This document shows, one piece after another, positions 38,895 to 43,770 of a stretch of DNA of 64,000 bases. The DNA is from Paroedura picta. Its lineage: Eukaryota; Chordata; Lepidosauria; Squamata; Gekkonidae. Position 1 is the first letter of the stretch. Each line of letters starts with the position of its first letter. Location: assembly GCF_049243985.1 (NCBI RefSeq), contig NC_135376.1, positions 47,225,001-47,289,000 of the forward strand. Direction: 5' to 3'. Made by a program: the position numbers and the translations under genes. The notes beneath the pieces were generated by a model. That model was not told the origin of the DNA. It did no database searches and saw only the letters and a program-made list of their open reading frames with translations.

Positions 38895-40225
38895 TTAATC
38901 AGAGGACCTGTTGGTATAAAATAAAAGTTTCCACTGAGAAAGTATGTATATTTGTCCATGCATATATATGAATACACAGATATTGACAAGAGAGTGGGGA
39001 GAGTTATTTTTAGAACTATATATGAGCCTCATAGAGCCTCTTGTGGTGCAGAGTGGTAAGGCAGCAGAAATGTTGTCTGAAAGCTCTGCCCATGAGGTTG
39101 GGAGTTCAATCCCAGCAGCCGACTCAAGGTCAACTCAGCCTTCCATCCTTCCGAGGTCGGTAAAATGAGTACCCAGCTTGCTGGGGGTAAACAGTAATGA
39201 CTGGGGAAGGCACTGGCAAACCACCCCATATTGAGTCTGCCATGAAAACGCTAGAGGGCGTCACCCCAAGGGTCAGACATGACCCGGTGCTTGCACAGGG
39301 GATATCTTTACCTTTACCTTATGAGCCTCATGGGAGGGCGTTATAGAAATACAATAAATAAATGCATAAATAAATACATATTTGTTGCATTATTATACTT
39401 AATAACAATAAGGTATTAATGAAAATAATTAATAATGGTGGAGCAAAGTCCAAAATAGGAGACTTTGTTTTAATCAACTTTGTGTAACATCTATCATTTC
39501 GGGAAATATACAAAACATGTTAACCTCTTGAACCTATCAAAAAAGAAGCCATGGTGTATATTACATGTACTCCAGGGCGAGAAAGAGCCGCTCTCATACA
39601 TTTTTCTTTTCTATTTTTGGCACTCTGAGGGAGCAATCCCTAAATCTATCTGCATCTATAAAGAAAATGTGTTAAAACAGGGGTATTGCTAGTACTTTGC
39701 TAGGAGCTCTGCATTGCAAGCAGAAGGTCCCAGATTCAATCCCTGGCAACTCCAATCTCTGCAGTGCCCCAGTGGGTAACTTCAGATTTTAACTGATCAA
39801 GGCAGGGGCACAAAGATGTGATCTTATATGGTAATGGGCAGCCAGAAGTGTTATATATATAGGGTTGCCAACCTTCAGGCACCTGGTGATTTCCTGCTAT
39901 TACAGTTCATCTCCAAACAATCAATATCCATTCTTCAGAAAATAGCTGCTTTGGAAAGTGGACTGTATGGCTTTGTCTGATGCCCCTCCCCCAGCACCAC
40001 CCTTCTCAGCCTCCACCGCCAAGTCTCCAGGTATTACCCAACCCAGAGATGGCAACCCTATCTATAAGGTGTCTGTGTGTGAGGAGAGGAGAAGCTGGAA
40101 GAGAACCAAGTAGGAGATTCAGGAGGGAGCTTTAAGATTAGGAAAAGACGGGCATCCTTTCATAAATATTTGACCCTCCCTTACTACAAAGACACAGGCG
40201 CCGTGGCTTCTGGAGGAGCAGCCAT
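529..40225 (-). CDS. CFAP43: CFAP43 (WDR96), cilia- and flagella-associated protein 43, 5' part of gene
   Basis: This is the gene-level entry for 25 coding exons, listed separately below. Spliced, they give 1099 codons in one frame with matching phases at every junction; the human protein is about 1665 aa, so the C-terminal third lies left of the window. Residues 1 to about 724 form the WD40 part, with repeats such as [11 protein letters not shown] and [18 protein letters not shown]. Residues about 725-1099 are Glu/Lys/Arg-rich and look coiled-coil. Family knowledge: CFAP43 acts in the axoneme of motile cilia and sperm flagella, in the tether/tether-head complex near inner dynein arms, together with CFAP44, and its loss causes flagellar defects. 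Identity rests on clear protein similarity along the whole length and on the GSTO1 and ITPRIP neighbours. The introns hold nearly all the repeats in this region. No frameshift or internal stop was found in the chosen exons. Confidence 0.97.
1391..1830 (-). mobile_element. Helitron-like element
   Basis: In minus orientation it starts AATAAAGCTGGTAAGGGGTG then GGGAGGAG, matching the 16.3 kb element. It ends in a hairpin (CCTGCC ... GGCAGG) followed by AGTGGCCTAG. The GC-rich interior creates overlapping ORFs on both strands that are not genes. It lies in CFAP43 intron 24. Confidence 0.5.
2082..2217. mobile_element. fold-back hAT MITE (136 bp) with 8-bp TSD
   Basis: Long inverted arms start CAGGGGTAGTCAAACTGCGG and end with the complement. 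Perfect 8-bp direct repeats AGCTAAAC lie at 2074-2081 and 2218-2225. An 8-bp TSD with CAGG ends indicates the hAT superfamily. It lies in CFAP43 intron 24. Confidence 0.9.
2301..2513 (-). CDS. CFAP43: CFAP43 exon 24
   Basis: Encodes residues 960-1030: [20 protein letters not shown], then [20 protein letters not shown] and KINQIILLR. Acceptor ATTCAG|CT, donor CGG|GTACCT, 71 codons in phase 0. Confidence 0.93.
2590..2680 (-). mobile_element. Sauria SINE, 5'-truncated
   Basis: Only the BovB-like 3' part is present (AAAGGTATCCCC...GTCATGTCTGACCC...GACGCCCTCTAGCG in plus orientation). The flanks ACATGGTA at 2586-2593 and 2678-2685 look like a target duplication. Confidence 0.8.
3091..3195 (-). 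repeat. tRNA-derived SINE fragment
   Basis: Minus reading: GTGGCTCATTGGAGAGCATC then GATCTGAGGTTCAGTCC, with A-box- and B-box-like sequences. It is not a functional tRNA: there is no cloverleaf 3' half. It lies in CFAP43 intron 23. Confidence 0.55.
3581..4244 (-). mobile_element. CR1 LINE, 5'-truncated copy
   Basis: Minus-strand copy of the end of CR1 ORF2, with an open stretch reading [20 protein letters not shown] then [20 protein letters not shown]. It ends in the CR1 3' sequence TTGGAAGGGGCC...CTCTGTGATTCTATGA seen here in reverse. The right edge stops abruptly, as expected for 5' truncation. It lies in CFAP43 intron 23. Confidence 0.9.
4332..4448 (-). CDS. CFAP43: CFAP43 exon 23
   Basis: Encodes residues 921-959: [20 protein letters not shown] then [10 protein letters not shown]. 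Acceptor TCTACAG|AG, donor AAG|GTAGAT, 39 codons in phase 0. A CR1 LINE fragment begins about 90 bp into the next intron. Confidence 0.92.
5219..5323 (-). CDS. CFAP43: CFAP43 exon 22
   Basis: Encodes residues 886-920: [20 protein letters not shown] then [12 protein letters not shown]. The motif ECW-(3)-MxVKGR is characteristic of this family. The acceptor follows an A-rich tract (AAAG|GT); the donor AGA|GTAAGT is strong. Phase 0. Confidence 0.92.
6413..6538 (-). CDS. CFAP43: CFAP43 exon 21
   Basis: Encodes residues 844-885, containing [20 protein letters not shown] and EKEVAR, Glu/Gln-rich coiled-coil. Acceptor AAAACAG|AT after an A-run, donor CGG|GTACGC, 42 codons in phase 0. Confidence 0.9.
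6870..7455. repeat. GC-rich insertion with four copies of CCGATTATGCAC
   Basis: The 590-bp GC-rich block interrupts a MIR-like SINE, whose two halves lie on either side. CCGATTATRCAC occurs at 6932-6943 and 7243-7254, and its complement at 7382-7393 and 7441-7452. Long ORFs on both strands follow from composition. The family is not recognised. It lies in CFAP43 intron 20. Confidence 0.5.
7603..8180 (-). mobile_element. Helitron-like element
   Basis: In minus orientation the end reads CCCTTTCTTAGGAACGGG, then CTTTGAAGCTAG and T, a hairpin before CTAG. The other end reads TCCAGGATTTG then AGATAAAAAGGCTAGAG, similar to Helitron 5' ends. The 172-codon plus-strand ORF inside is not conserved and not called. 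It is tail-out relative to the neighbour at 8200-8343. Confidence 0.5.
8200..8343 (+). mobile_element. short Helitron-like element
   Basis: Starts TCCTGCAGAGTGGAATAAAT, then AAGCCCTAAGGGGGAGGAG, like the 5' end of the 16.3 kb element. A hairpin (GGAGCTGCGAAGCTCC) is followed by ATTTCTAG and then T. It lies in CFAP43 intron 20. Confidence 0.5.
9260..9337 (-). CDS. CFAP43: CFAP43 exon 20
   Basis: Encodes residues 818-843: [20 protein letters not shown] then KKLRKK, a basic helical segment. Acceptor TGCCAG|GC, donor AAG|GTGAAG, 26 codons in phase 0. Confidence 0.88.
10111..10221 (-). CDS. CFAP43: CFAP43 exon 19
   Basis: Encodes residues 781-817: an acidic run [10 protein letters not shown] followed by [18 protein letters not shown], probable coiled-coil. 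Acceptor TTTCAG|AT, donor AAG|GTACTG, 37 codons in phase 0. Confidence 0.9.
11123..11291 (-). CDS. CFAP43: CFAP43 exon 18 (donor uncertain)
   Basis: Encodes residues 724-780: [20 protein letters not shown] then [13 protein letters not shown]. The acceptor CTCCAG|GA joins exon 17 in the right phase. The drawn donor CAG|GTCTTA is weak but is the one that restores phase 0 for exon 19. An earlier donor, or an extra small exon in the next intron, cannot be excluded. Confidence 0.8.
11431..11657 (-). repeat. MIR-like tRNA-derived SINE with L2-type tail
   Basis: In minus orientation: a head GAGCCAGTTTGATGTAATGG, then GTGGGGATTTGAACC-type sequence and a tail of AAATAAATAA after AGCTACTTTGGGTCCCGG. 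It lies in CFAP43 intron 17. Confidence 0.65.
12361..12488 (-). CDS. CFAP43: CFAP43 exon 17 (last WD blade seen)
   Basis: Encodes residues 682-724. [20 protein letters not shown] is a textbook WD40 repeat. Acceptor TCAAAG|GA, donor AA|GTATGT, phase 2 out. After this exon the protein changes from beta-propeller to charged helical sequence. Confidence 0.94.
12998..13150 (-). CDS. CFAP43: CFAP43 exon 16
   Basis: Encodes residues 631-681. The segment [20 protein letters not shown] is a WD40 blade. Acceptor TCACAG|GT, donor TTG|GTAATT, 51 codons in phase 0. Confidence 0.92.
13300..13395 (-). repeat. relative of the GGCACCTTTAAGACC repeat
   Basis: Minus reading: GGACTGTAGCTCATGAAAGC then TTCATTAGCCTTTAAGGTAT. 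This resembles the widespread sauropsid repeat that ends in AAAGCTTATG...TTGTTAGTCT. Single-armed, in CFAP43 intron 15. Confidence 0.5.
15215..15342. mobile_element. fold-back MITE (128 bp), unclassified
   Basis: The ends GCCTAGTCTGCACACAATAG and its near-perfect complement at the right form arms of more than 24 bp. The 5-bp CAAGG lies on both sides (15210-15214, 15343-15347) and may be the target duplication. It lies in CFAP43 intron 15. Confidence 0.7.
15527..15696 (-). CDS. CFAP43: CFAP43 exon 15
   Basis: Encodes residues 574-630, beginning [20 protein letters not shown] and ending [15 protein letters not shown]. Acceptor TCTGCAG|AT, donor AAG|GTATGA, phase 0 out. Confidence 0.92.
16309..16751 (+). 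mobile_element. non-autonomous Helitron-like element
   Basis: The 3' end has a hairpin (GCCCATTGTAT, loop, ATACAATGGGC) followed by TTTTTTACTAG and then T, the Helitron signature of a hairpin just before CTAG with insertion at an A/T. The 5' end reads TC then TAAATAAAGCCGTAAGGG. The GC-rich interior carries two further strong hairpins near 16.43-16.51 kb. No TIRs or target duplication. It lies in CFAP43 intron 14. Confidence 0.6.
16801..16941 (-). CDS. CFAP43: CFAP43 exon 14
   Basis: Encodes residues 527-574, including [20 protein letters not shown] and [15 protein letters not shown]. Acceptor CTGCAG|TG, donor G|GTAAAT, phase 1 in and out. A Helitron-like element ends about 50 bp inside the downstream intron. 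Confidence 0.92.
17610..17713 (-). CDS. CFAP43: CFAP43 exon 13
   Basis: Encodes residues 492-527, [20 protein letters not shown] then [15 protein letters not shown]. The human segment LLVGTAEGNVFILDARPSKS is closely similar. Acceptor TTAAAG|CT, donor ATAG|GTATAT, phase 1 out. Confidence 0.94.
18391..18655 (-). repeat. MIR-like SINE with expanded (TTAC)n tail
   Basis: The tail has become a pure TTAC microsatellite (18391-18437). The body shows CCCTTCTCCCCACTAGGGAC and the head end GATCCTAGTGTGACACTTTA. It lies in CFAP43 intron 12. Confidence 0.65.
18958..19340 (-). mobile_element. Helitron-like element (5' end uncertain)
   Basis: In minus orientation a hairpin (GAGCCT ... AGGCTC) is followed by TGAATCTAG and T. 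The interior is GC-rich. The 5' end near 19340 is estimated from the AAGCGCCTTACG-like sequence. It lies in CFAP43 intron 12. Confidence 0.45.
19897..20342. mobile_element. probable DNA transposon remnant with inverted ends
   Basis: The left end GCCGCTTCTACACAGG and right end CCTGTGTGGAAGCAGC are imperfect inverted repeats about 440 bp apart. The interior is noncoding. It lies in CFAP43 intron 12. Confidence 0.4.
20834..20982 (-). CDS. CFAP43: CFAP43 exon 12
   Basis: Encodes residues 443-492: [20 protein letters not shown], then IFFIDV and [17 protein letters not shown]. This is a WD blade like the human [20 protein letters not shown]. Acceptor CCCTAG|GC, donor CA|GTAAGT, phase 2 out. Confidence 0.93.
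21704..21746 (+). repeat. (GA)n microsatellite
   Basis: About 21 uninterrupted GA units. In CFAP43 intron 11. Confidence 0.97.
21934..22119 (+). repeat. TAGAGTTGCCA...TGGCAACTCTA repeat copy
   Basis: Same family as the 39.86 kb copy, with CTCCAGGTGGGACC near the left end and CTGGAATTGGCAACTCTA at the right. It lies in CFAP43 intron 11. Confidence 0.65.
22577..22654 (-). CDS. CFAP43: CFAP43 exon 11 (acceptor uncertain)
   Basis: Encodes about 26 residues beginning [20 protein letters not shown], corresponding to human [20 protein letters not shown]. The donor CAG|GTAAGC is strong and phase 0. The acceptor drawn (GCAAG|TG) is the only AG that keeps phase 0, but it leaves the exon a few residues shorter than the human one and lacks a good pyrimidine tract. 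The true start may be 10-20 nt further upstream. Confidence 0.7.
23161..23277 (-). CDS. CFAP43: CFAP43 exon 10
   Basis: Encodes residues 378-416: [10 protein letters not shown], then [20 protein letters not shown]. This continues the WD blade from exon 9 and aligns with human GSVYIY...DACDGKFQAIDFITPG. Acceptor GGCAG|GG, donor GTG|GTAAGG, phase 0. Confidence 0.93.
24053..24184 (-). CDS. CFAP43: CFAP43 exon 9
   Basis: Encodes residues 334-377: [20 protein letters not shown] then [20 protein letters not shown]. The pattern IxxLxFSPDYTxLLVxT is a WD40 blade and matches the human MTFSPNYTVLLIQT. Acceptor GCCTAG|GA, donor AAA|GTATGT, 44 codons in phase 0. Confidence 0.94.
27566..28051 (+). repeat. 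diverged tandem duplication, two units
   Basis: Unit 1 is about 27566-27786 and unit 2 about 27841-28051. Both contain CAGCACTGCTGGTG, AAGTCCAAACTTTGGAAT and TTCTAATTATTTAC in the same order, with scattered changes. The offset is about 275 bp. It lies in CFAP43 intron 8. Confidence 0.8.
28381..28460 (-). CDS. CFAP43: CFAP43 exon 8
   Basis: Encodes residues 307-333, ending in the WD-blade segment [13 protein letters not shown], which runs directly into DGIVRCY of exon 9. Acceptor TACTTAG|AT, donor AAT|GTAAGG, phase 1 in and phase 0 out. Confidence 0.88.
28872..29440 (-). mobile_element. BovB (RTE) LINE 3' fragment
   Basis: Minus-strand reading shows the end of BovB ORF2: [57 protein letters not shown] and the [10 protein letters not shown] motif. 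The tail reads TGGGGTCGCGATGGGTCATAAC. The frame is broken between the two parts. It lies in CFAP43 intron 7. Confidence 0.85.
29985..30020. other. 36-bp perfect purine/pyrimidine alternation
   Basis: Every step from TACATGCG to GTGCACGTA alternates pyrimidine and purine, with a CG-rich core, a sequence type known to favour Z-DNA. In CFAP43 intron 7. Confidence 0.8.
30364..30389 (+). repeat. (TA)n microsatellite
   Basis: About 13 TA units, 15 bp downstream (in transcript sense) of the donor of CFAP43 exon 7. Confidence 0.95.
30404..30454 (-). CDS. CFAP43: CFAP43 exon 7, small basic exon (probable)
   Basis: A 51-nt exon coding for 17 codons, read in the phase left by exon 6 as [17 protein letters not shown]. 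It has a good acceptor (TTTCCAG|CA), a donor G|GTATTT, and enters and leaves in phase 1, so both inclusion and skipping keep the frame. The amino-acid sequence is not clearly recognisable as conserved. The call rests on phase, splice sites and position. A TA microsatellite lies just inside the downstream intron. Confidence 0.6.
31468..31627 (-). CDS. CFAP43: CFAP43 exon 6
   Basis: Encodes residues 237-290, beginning PKDD and including [20 protein letters not shown], one of the most conserved stretches of the protein. Acceptor ATGAAG|CC, donor AAAG|GTGAGA, phase 1. A full-length Sauria SINE lies about 80 bp upstream of the acceptor on the opposite strand. Confidence 0.95.
31709..31998 (+). mobile_element. 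Sauria SINE, full length
   Basis: The tRNA-like head has an A-box-like GTGGTGCAGAGTGG and a B-box-like AATTCAATCCC. Then follow the conserved TACCCAGCTTGC body and the BovB-type tail GGGTCAGACATGACCC with CCTTTACCT. It is not a tRNA gene. It lies 82 bp upstream of CFAP43 exon 6, in intron 5. Confidence 0.9.
32889..33039 (-). CDS. CFAP43: CFAP43 exon 5
   Basis: Encodes residues 186-236. The segment [20 protein letters not shown] corresponds closely to the human [20 protein letters not shown]. Acceptor CTACAG|GCC, donor AAA|GTGAGT, leaving in phase 0. Confidence 0.95.
33364..33531 (-). CDS. CFAP43: CFAP43 exon 4
   Basis: Encodes residues 130-186. Visible matches to the family are [20 protein letters not shown] and the blade end [14 protein letters not shown]. 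Acceptor TTAG|GG, strong donor AA|GTAAGT. It leaves in phase 2, matching exon 5. Confidence 0.95.
33613..34558 (+). mobile_element. CR1 LINE, 5'-truncated copy
   Basis: Contains an open frame of 273 codons starting just before the [11 protein letters not shown] box of reverse transcriptase and running to the ORF2 end HFSWML. The 3' end has the octamer-like repeats TATGATTCTATGATTCTATGA typical of CR1. It is nearly identical to the copy at 36.6-38.1 kb, except for a one-codon difference (FKDVD against FKKDVD) and scattered substitutions. It lies in CFAP43 intron 3. Confidence 0.93.
34605..34840 (+). repeat. MIR-like SINE
   Basis: Plus orientation: GTCAGACTAGCATCTGG, then CAAATCCCCACTGGG, GTGACTTTGGGTCAGTG and GAGTTATTATGAGGATA, ending with GGGTGGGACAAATAAG. 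It lies in CFAP43 intron 3. Confidence 0.6.
36062..36158 (-). CDS. CFAP43: CFAP43 exon 3
   Basis: Encodes residues 98-130, [20 protein letters not shown] followed by YSAVPEF and SIW. This matches the human stretch LLDYTLLSFSYCGTYLVSYS. Acceptor TTCTAG|GT, donor TG|GTAAGTG, entering in phase 1 and leaving in phase 2. The exon lies between two near-identical CR1 copies (see findings). Confidence 0.9.
36594..38094 (+). mobile_element. CR1 LINE, 5'-truncated copy with reverse transcriptase domain
   Basis: An open frame of 414 codons covers the reverse transcriptase: [43 protein letters not shown] and [13 protein letters not shown] with the FADD catalytic box. A deletion of about 85 bp near 37880 removes part of the C-terminal region compared with the 33.6 kb copy. 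The 3' end is the usual CR1 tail. The copy is too short at its 5' end to be autonomous. It lies in CFAP43 intron 2. Confidence 0.94.
38517..38770 (-). CDS. CFAP43: CFAP43 exon 2
   Basis: Encodes residues 13-98, starting [10 protein letters not shown] and ending in KQAKLKG. It contains the first WD-type blades ([22 protein letters not shown]), close to the N-terminus of human CFAP43. The acceptor is a C-run followed by AAG; the donor is G|GTAAAT, phase 1. The upstream intron holds a long CA/TA microsatellite. Confidence 0.95.
38812..38895 (+). repeat. (TA)n/(CA)n/(TA)n compound microsatellite
   Basis: A long CA run, with a few TA interruptions, between two TA tracts. It starts 42 bp upstream of CFAP43 exon 2 (intron 1). 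Confidence 0.95.
39033..39320 (+). mobile_element. Sauria SINE, full length with target duplication
   Basis: Complete tRNA-like head, body and BovB-type tail ending CTTTACCTT. The 11-bp direct repeats ATGAGCCTCAT at 39022-39032 and 39321-39331 are a perfect target-site duplication, which indicates a fairly recent insertion. It lies in CFAP43 intron 1. Confidence 0.94.
39700..39830 (+). repeat. tRNA-derived SINE fragment
   Basis: Contains CATTGCAAGCAGAAGGTCCC then AGATTCAATCCCTGGCAACT, the common sauropsid tRNA-like SINE head. It lies in CFAP43 intron 1. Confidence 0.5.
39861..40060 (+). repeat. AGGGTTGCCA...TGGCAACCCT repeat, full-length copy
   Basis: The ends AGGGTTGCCAACCTTC and AGATGGCAACCCTA are short inverted repeats. 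The body has CTCCAAACAATCA, GGACTGTATGG and CTCCAGGTATTACCC segments shared with the other copies. Possibly a DNA-transposon MITE; the class is not certain. It lies in CFAP43 intron 1, close to the promoter. Confidence 0.65.
40188..40225 (-). CDS. CFAP43: CFAP43 exon 1 (start codon)
   Basis: Encodes residues 1-13, reading [13 protein letters not shown] and continuing into WVQGF in exon 2. The human protein also starts MAAP and has 13 residues before the same WVQGF, which supports this start. The exon ends in phase 2 at a TTT|GTAGTA donor, which is weaker than consensus. The better-looking donor one codon on would create a stop, so the weak site was chosen. The exon is too short to be visible as an ORF. 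Confidence 0.8.
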
Positions 40226-40690
40226 GCGGGGGGCGATTTTCGGAAACCGCGAGCAAGAAGCACCCCAGCCACTCCTCCCTCCTTCCCTCTGCACCTGACT
40301 TCCAGCTCAGCTCTGTGCATAGGCGACGCCGGACGGCGGGAAGCTTTTGTGGTCTCCATGACCCTTGCTGGAGCATCGGCGCGTCTCCTTGCGGGGACCT
40401 GAAATTGTTTACCCGCGTCTCTTAGCAACGCTCCGTCATTCTTCCGTTGGCTAAACGGACTTCCCCTTCTCTTTTCTGCCCAATCGCTTCCACGAACGTT
40501 CTTTAGTTGCGTGCCATGGATTGGCTGTTGGCTCGAGCGGGGCGGGGACAAAGAAGGGTTTAAGAAGCAATTGGGTTTGAGAAGCAATTGGGGACCTAAA
40601 TTAATTCGTATATAAAGGTTTAATCGCTGTTCCCGTTCAGTTTCCTTGTCGAATGAAAGCAAGGCATGCACATCTGCAACCATTCCTACC
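40226..40690 (-). promoter_or_regulatory. CFAP43: CFAP43 promoter and 5' UTR region, GC-rich
   Basis: The 460 bp upstream of the start codon are richer in G+C and CpG than the surrounding AT-rich DNA. They contain CCAAT boxes (CCCAATCG near 40481 on plus; CCAAT on minus near 40518) and two CAATTGGG elements near 40568-40590. A candidate RFX/X-box half site TTAGCAAC lies at 40422-40429, about 200 bp upstream of the ATG. RFX and NF-Y sites are known features of motile-cilium gene promoters. The exact transcription start is not visible. Confidence 0.55.
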
Positions 40691-43500
40691 GGGAGATCTG
40701 AACTACTGCTTAACTAGCAGTGGAATCCTAAACAGAGTTACCAACTTCTAACCCTGCTGACTTCCATGCTTAGAATACTGCTTAGAAGTAAAGAAAGACT
40801 TACTTTAAAAAGAAAAGAAAAATCAACCCCGGGCTATTAAGTATTTATTTTCTTTATATTTAATATCCGCTTTCTCACTCACAACCCTAGCTGTGTGAGC
40901 AGGGTACGCAAGACAATTTTAATGCTTTTATTTATTTATTTATTTATTTATGCTATTTATAGTAAGCCCTTATCTCAGTGTCTCAAGATGGATTACACAT
41001 ACTGAGCCATTACATTTACATACCAAAAGGGGTCATTCAATAACTGATGCGTTAGGATTTTAGAAGTCCGGAATCATCGGAGGAAATTGAAGTCCAGCAT
41101 AAGTTTCCACAAGTTTGTTTGGTGTTTATTTGGAGTGCAGACGGGAACCTTAAAATGCTATCCTAAATGAAGTTACTGCCTTCTAAGTACATTAATGACA
41201 AATGGCTCAAAAGGGTATAATTCTGTTTTGGATCGCCCTGGTTTACAGTTTACACATGGAGCCTTTTTTTAGTATTAGTTTGCAAGAGCCTTGACTTTCC
41301 ACTTAAGCTTAAGGCTTTAAAACACACACACACACAAATACCCCCTCCCCTGAATCTAATTTTACCTCACATTCACAATTACATACAATAAAATCTAAAT
41401 AACCTATACAGCAAAATACCAAACTGAAAGATGGTGGCATGTAACCTGCCTCTTGAACCGTATTAGTTTTATCCATTATAGTATTTCCTTCCTTCCTTGT
41501 GAAATTAGATATCTGCAGCATGCAGACAGAGCTTTGTATTTTCTTTCTCCTTTGACCATAGCTCAAGCCAGGTATTCAGAGGCTTGTGTCCTTTGTCACC
41601 GAGAGGATTTGTTAGGCAACTTAGGGGTATCAAATGCATTTGATCCATTATTGGATTGTTACTTGGTCATGCCAGGTCATGTGCCATAAAATGTAATGCC
41701 AGATACCAGAGCTATAAGGTATCTGACATGAATGTACCAATTACCTAATTTTTGATGGGGTATAATTCCATACAGTTTGCCTTCTAATCAGGGTCTAATG
41801 TGATATAGTCTACCTCTAAGCAGCATAATGCCATACACTCCACCTTCTAAGGAGCCATTTTCTCTAGGGGAACTGATCTATGTTGTCCGGAGATGAGTGC
41901 ATTTCCAAGGGATCCCCAGCTCCCACCTGGAGACTGGCATCCCTAAAACAACCCAAAAGGTGCAGTTTCAAAAATGCTGAAAACCAGGACATTCATGCTG
42001 CCCATTACAATGATCCAAAAGCATGCTTGATTGTGTTATTTATTTATTATATTTATATACCGCTGAAGGATCAGTGTGGTTCACATGAAACAGAAACAAT
42101 GCAGAGTTTAACAATAATAAAGGGATAACAACAACCTAGAACAGTAGAAAAATATGGAATATAGAAAAACTTCTTCTGCTCTTGATATATTTTAACATTT
42201 AGGAGAGTTAAGGGAAGATTCAAAGAGTGGAACAAAAAGTATAAATTGACCTGGAAGAACCATTTACAAAGAGCCAGTGTCATTTTGGGTAGTAGGGAGG
42301 GGGTAGAAAGTATGTTATTAGCTGTCTCATCATATTGGTTGCATAGATTTAGAGTTATGATAGATTTATGATAGATTTAGAGTTATGCCAAGCCCCCAGG
42401 TGCAGCCTGGAGATCTCCTGGTATTACAACTGGTCTACAGACTACAAAGATCATGTCTTATGGAGAAAATGGTGAAAAGGGTGGATTCTATGTCATTTTT
42501 AAGGTTGCCAGCTTCAGGATGGTAAATGCCAAGAGATTTAATGGTGGAACCTGGGTAGGGTGGAACCTCAACACTTTATAATGCCACAGTCCACCCTCTA
42601 AAGCTGCCATTTCCCCCCATGTGAACTGATCTCTGTAACCTGGAAATAAATTGTAATTCCAGATCTCCAGGTACCAACTGGAAGTTGGCAGCACCAGTTC
42701 TCTCTCCTTCCCAAATTATTCCTTCCCCAGGCTCCACCTTCAAATCTTCAGGACTTTCCCAACCCAAAGCTGGCAACCCTATTTCACACAGTTTAATCTG
42801 TTCTCTGTGAGAATACTGGACTGTAAATATAAATACATCTGCCCAGTTCTCTTCAGAGGCCTTCATGTTCCTGTCATCTGAAACTAGACAGGTGGCAGTC
42901 AAAGTGGCAGTGTTGTAGCACCAAAACTATGAAACTCCCTCCCCAGGGAGATGCATCTGTCTCCCTCTATTATGGTCTTCTACTGGAAGATGAAGGATTT
43001 TTTGTTTTGTTAGGTATATCTGCAATCATTTTATTAGCCTACCTCCCTGTTTTAGGTGCTATGTGTACCATTTTTTTTTATTGAATTACTGAACATATAC
43101 TTTATTCTAATTTCTTAAAAATGTTTTCATGCTTTTTTGTTTACTGCCTTGGGGATTCTATTTGGGTGGAAAGGCAACATAGAAATATTTTAAAGAACAA
43201 ATAATTAATATAGCAAATAACCACATAACTATTAGGTGGCTTCTGGTTTGTTTTTGAACAGCACTTTCAATCATGCACAGTCTAAGACTACAGGGTTACA
43301 GCCCAATTCTACCCAGGATAATGTTCTACTGAGTCCCAGGTAGATTTGCTAGGTCCCCCCCCCCTCTCACCAGGCTACTGCGAGGGGTGGAGGGGTAGGG
43401 TTAGCAGACGCGGGTTGGGAAACTCCTGTGAATTTGGGGATGAAGTCTGGAGCTGAGCTGTACATCCAGGGGATCCCCAGGTCCTATCAGAGCTCCACCC
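40691..43500. other. intergenic spacer between divergent CFAP43 and GSTO1 promoters
   Basis: No coding region seen. It contains a TTTA-rich tract and L2-type tail (about 40925-41010), another L2-type tail (42038-42130), and several degraded copies of the TGGCAACCCT-ended repeat between about 41790 and 43500. Confidence 0.6.
41790..43500. repeat. cluster of degraded TTGCCAGC/TGGCAACCCT repeat copies
   Basis: At least four partial copies: minus at about 41790-41944, plus at about 42371-42500, a composite at 42501-42780 (a minus half joined to a plus half), and a minus piece at about 43404-43500. Shared words include CTCCAGGTACCAACTGG-like ends and CCACCCTCTAAAG...CCATTT cores. It fills the GSTO1 upstream region. 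Confidence 0.55.
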
Positions 43501-43509
43501 CCCACCCCG

Positions 43510-43736
43510 TAGGATTTGGGGTGCTACTTCTGCCCCCTTGGCCACCCCGCATGCGCCGCTTTCTCTTTCTTTGAGAGGCGCCTCATAGCGGAGGGGGAGG
43601 GTGCGCCTCGCCACGAGAACCGAGGGGGAGGAGCCACGTTCGCGCTGTCTCTCGGCGCCTGGGATCAGGCAGGCAGCGGCTTCTTGGAGCGGAGTCCCCT
43701 AGTAGCTGGACGTGTCCTGAGTCGCCGGCAGGCGCG
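43510..43736 (+). promoter_or_regulatory. GSTO1: GSTO1 CpG-rich promoter and 5' UTR
   Basis: The CpG-rich block starts near 43540 and continues past exon 1 to about 43860. No TATA box is evident, as is usual for CpG-island promoters. The start codon at 43737 follows CAGGCGCG and has G at +4. Confidence 0.55.
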
Positions 43737-43770
43737 ATGGCTGGGGAGGGTGTCAGGAGCTTAGGCAAAG
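43737..43770 (+). CDS. GSTO1: GSTO1 exon 1
   Basis: Encodes [11 protein letters not shown] plus the first base of a glycine codon; human reads MSGESARSLGKG. The donor G|GTGAGA is strong, phase 1. Confidence 0.93.

Noticed and set aside
40138-40683. 181-codon minus-strand open frame over the CFAP43 promoter
   Set aside because: It overlaps exon 1 in a different frame, matches nothing known and is explained by the low stop density of GC-rich DNA.
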